NCBI GenBank assembly: GCA_027038175.1
Contig: JALVYB010000027.1
Location: forward strand, 1 to 55,566
Origin: Caldifarciminota bacterium
Lineage (GTDB): Bacteria > Hydrothermota > Hydrothermia > UBA1063 > CAJXJZ01
DNA: 55,566 nucleotides
Direction of reading: 5' to 3'
Each line of letters starts with the position of its first letter. Position 1 is the first letter of the stretch. Positions 53,941 to 55,566 of this stretch are shown in pieces. The notes under the pieces were generated by a model, which was not told the DNA's origin, made no database searches, and worked only from the letters and a program-made list of their open reading frames with translations. Made by a program: the position numbers and the translations under genes.

Positions 53941-55098
53941 ATGAATTGTCTTATAGCAATGACTTATGGCTCTAAAACGCTATCCAGGTACTTTTTTTCT
54001 TTGGCATTAGAAATGAGTAAGCGGGATCATAAAGTTGTATTTATCACTGACCAAGCAAATCCCAATATAATTAAACAAGAGGGCAATCCAATTATCCTTA
54101 CTTGGCCTTCAAAAAGGCCTACCAAACCAAAAGATTTTTTCTTTGCTTTAAAGGTATTACAAAAATACTCTATTGATTGTGTTATTGCTAATTTTGGCTC
54201 TGTTAATATGCTAATGCTAACTTCTTACCTTTTAAAAATACCTGTAAGAGCTGCCTATTATCATACACTCTCAGAAACATTTTTAAAACAGTATTCAACA
54301 AACAATTTTGTATCTAAACTTAAAAGACATTACAAATTAAATAGAAAACGGTTAATATATGCTATGGCCACTCATATCATAAGCGTCTCGGAAATAGGTA
54401 AAAAAGATTGTAGCAAATTGTTTTCAATTAATCCATCTAAAATTATTGTTAGACCATATAGTATAGAAGATCCATTATACCGTATACAGAACTTCGATCA
54501 CATAGTTCCCCCATCACAAAGGGAAATAGATATAATATCTGTTGCCACATTAAGTCACCATAAAGGAATTGATATACTAATCAAAGCTGTTAGGATATTA
54601 AAACAGGATTTTCCCCAATTAAGAGTAATTATAATAGGAAGTGGACCAGAATCAGATAAATATAAAAGTATGACACAATTTTACAAACTAAATGAAAATA
54701 TCACCTTTACCGGCTCGATGAAAGGAACAACAGTAATTAATTTTATTTTGAATTCTAAAATTCTGGTACTTCCATCAAGAACAGACAATTATCCTGCTGT
54801 ACTCTTAGAAGCACTTAGTTGCGGAACACCAGTGGTCGCAACTAAGATAGGAGGTATACCAGAAATAATACAACATGACGTAACTGGTCTTTTAGTACCC
54901 CCAGAAAATTCTGAGGAACTGGCAAATGCAATTTATATCCTTCTAAGAAATAAGCAAAAACTTAATAATTTTGGAAATAATGCACGTAAAATATTTAGAA
55001 GGAAACATTACTTAAAAACATCTATTCAGAACGATGTATTGTTTTGGGAAAATCTTGTTTTAAATACTCACACTCGGAAAATTTTTGAAATACCATAA
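53941..55098 (+). CDS. Glycosyltransferase family 4 protein
   Basis: 385 residues. Donor motifs are ISVATLSHHKGIDILIKAV, VIIIGSGPESDKY and TDNYPAVLLEALSCGTPVVA with GGIPEIIQHDVTGLLVPPE. Unlike its coupled neighbours it stands alone after a 164-base gap and has its own strong Shine-Dalgarno. The codon choice looks slightly more AT-rich, so it may be a separate acquisition. It lies next to an IS remnant. Confidence 0.88.
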   Translation: MNCLIAMTYGSKTLSRYFFSLALEMSKRDHKVVFITDQANPNIIKQEGNPIILTWPSKRPTKPKDFFFALKVLQKYSIDCVIANFGSVNMLMLTSYLLKIPVRAAYYHTLSETFLKQYSTNNFVSKLKRHYKLNRKRLIYAMATHIISVSEIGKKDCSKLFSINPSKIIVRPYSIEDPLYRIQNFDHIVPPSQREIDIISVATLSHHKGIDILIKAVRILKQDFPQLRVIIIGSGPESDKYKSMTQFYKLNENITFTGSMKGTTVINFILNSKILVLPSRTDNYPAVLLEALSCGTPVVATKIGGIPEIIQHDVTGLLVPPENSEELANAIYILLRNKQKLNNFGNNARKIFRRKHYLKTSIQNDVLFWENLVLNTHTRKIFEIP

Positions 55099-55288
55099 CG
55101 AATTAGATATTTTTTTAAACCTATAAAAAAATATACAACTTTTATGCTTGAGATTTGCTACCTTTTTAGAGTTAAAAATAAGTCAATACTCATGAAAGAA
55201 GTGCGGTTAAAATGATTAACGAATAAATTCCCTCTTCCTCAAAATTAGAGTTTACCGAAGTATTCCGATTATGTTGTCTCATAATGAA
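55099..55288. other. Intergenic region, possible IS end
   Basis: 190 bases between the glycosyltransferase and the transposase stop. No ORF is visible. The insertion-sequence end should lie here if the transposase belongs to an intact element, but no clean terminal inverted repeat can be recognised with one end only. Confidence 0.4.
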
Positions 55289-55566
55289 TTAGCCTCCTTT
55301 TATGTGTATCCTTTTGTTCTTATGATTATGAACCTTCTCAAGTTGATTGTACAATTTTACAATGGTTCTGTTGATTCTCACAATATCAAGGCTTTTCTTA
55401 AACTCTTTAAGGGTTTCTTTTATAAACTCTGGTGTATGTGGGTCTTCTAATATTCTACGATATGGTGTCTTGGTATCATAGTATCTTCTGTATTTCTTGC
55501 CTATTTTGTGTTTGTGGGATAATCTCATGGTGGGGATGAAGAAGTTATGTCTTAGTTCTACATAGT
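55289..55566 (-). mobile_element. IS transposase (integrase-type), C-terminal part
   Basis: The frame is open to the window edge. It includes YVELRHNFFIPTMRLSHKHK and the Asp-x-Lys-Thr-Pro-Tyr block KYRRYYDTKTPYRRILED, followed by a helical end. This is the conserved C-terminal region of DDE integrase-type transposases whose full proteins end in N-x-x-x-P-S-x-K ... YDTPKTPYQRLL. The catalytic DDE core lies beyond the window. Here the block reads YDTKTPY, one residue shorter than the common form. The ATG at 55528 is probably internal. Confidence 0.75.

Noticed and set aside
55094-55292. CATAACGAATTAG (55094-55106) and CATAATGAATTAG (55280-55292) as an IS direct repeat
   Set aside because: One mismatch in 13 AT-rich bases, and both copies overlap stop codons of real genes. 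Not enough to call a target duplication.

Overview
The window looks like a chromosomal segment of an anaerobic, Gram-negative-type bacterium from a poorly characterised lineage. Pointers are an outer-membrane barrel beside an export-kinase capsule locus, a Bacteroidota-style type IX (T9SS-like) sorting tail, a GldFG-like ABC transporter, a tungsten aldehyde oxidoreductase operon, a Na+-type V/A-ATPase instead of an F-ATPase, and a DUF2723/GT117 membrane protein. A candidate phylum such as WOR-3 (Stahlbacteria) or a relative would fit, but that placement is inference. Base composition is AT-rich and gene packing is dense, with many 4-base ATGA/GTGA overlaps and no gap above 300 bases.

Left third (1-17800). 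A truncated zinc-ribbon/class III cyclase gene sits at the edge. Next is a minus-strand operon of a secreted protein, a small membrane protein, a YhcC-type radical SAM protein, a B12-binding radical SAM protein and a methyltransferase. A second minus-strand block holds a tandem-duplicated pair of secreted proteins (behind a consensus promoter), an ABC ATPase, a permease fused to a GldG-like domain, and a concanavalin-fold secreted protein. A plus-strand operon (9981-14322) then encodes a four-cluster ferredoxin, an aldehyde:ferredoxin oxidoreductase and a FAD/NAD(H) reductase in the AorA-AorB-AorC order, followed by TrmO and a hemolysin III/PAQR protein. Facing it is a propeller/DUF89/methyltransferase operon.

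Middle (17855-31440), minus strand. The order is NSS transporter plus a 30-residue MetS-like small subunit, then V/A-ATPase K-E-C-F-A-B, an embedded tRNA-Gly, subunit D, a DUF2723 protein, an unknown sandwich/KOW-like protein and an aminotransferase. Subunit K carries the full set of Enterococcus-type Na+ ligands, so a Na+ gradient probably links the ATPase with the NSS transporter. Subunits I and G/H are not in the window. A tRNA-Pro/Arg/His trio with its own strong promoter lies upstream of the transporter.

Right part (31471-55566). A large Wzy-type exopolysaccharide locus contains a tyrosine autokinase/co-polymerase, a reduced Wza-like SLBB protein, a nucleotide-sugar epimerase, RmlA, RmlC, an acyltransferase, a Wzx flippase, a methyltransferase, eight glycosyltransferases, a Wzy/ligase protein, a PaaK/CapK-like adenylating enzyme, a polyprenyl-phosphate sugar transferase and a Wzi-like barrel. 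One glycosyltransferase is inverted. The locus ends at a partial IS transposase.

Several transcription-unit heads (start codons at 245, 9981, 17788, 31818, 45284 and 45349) have a -10 hexamer only 6-7 bases before the start codon and no Shine-Dalgarno, which suggests leaderless mRNAs. Other heads use a strong GGAGG.
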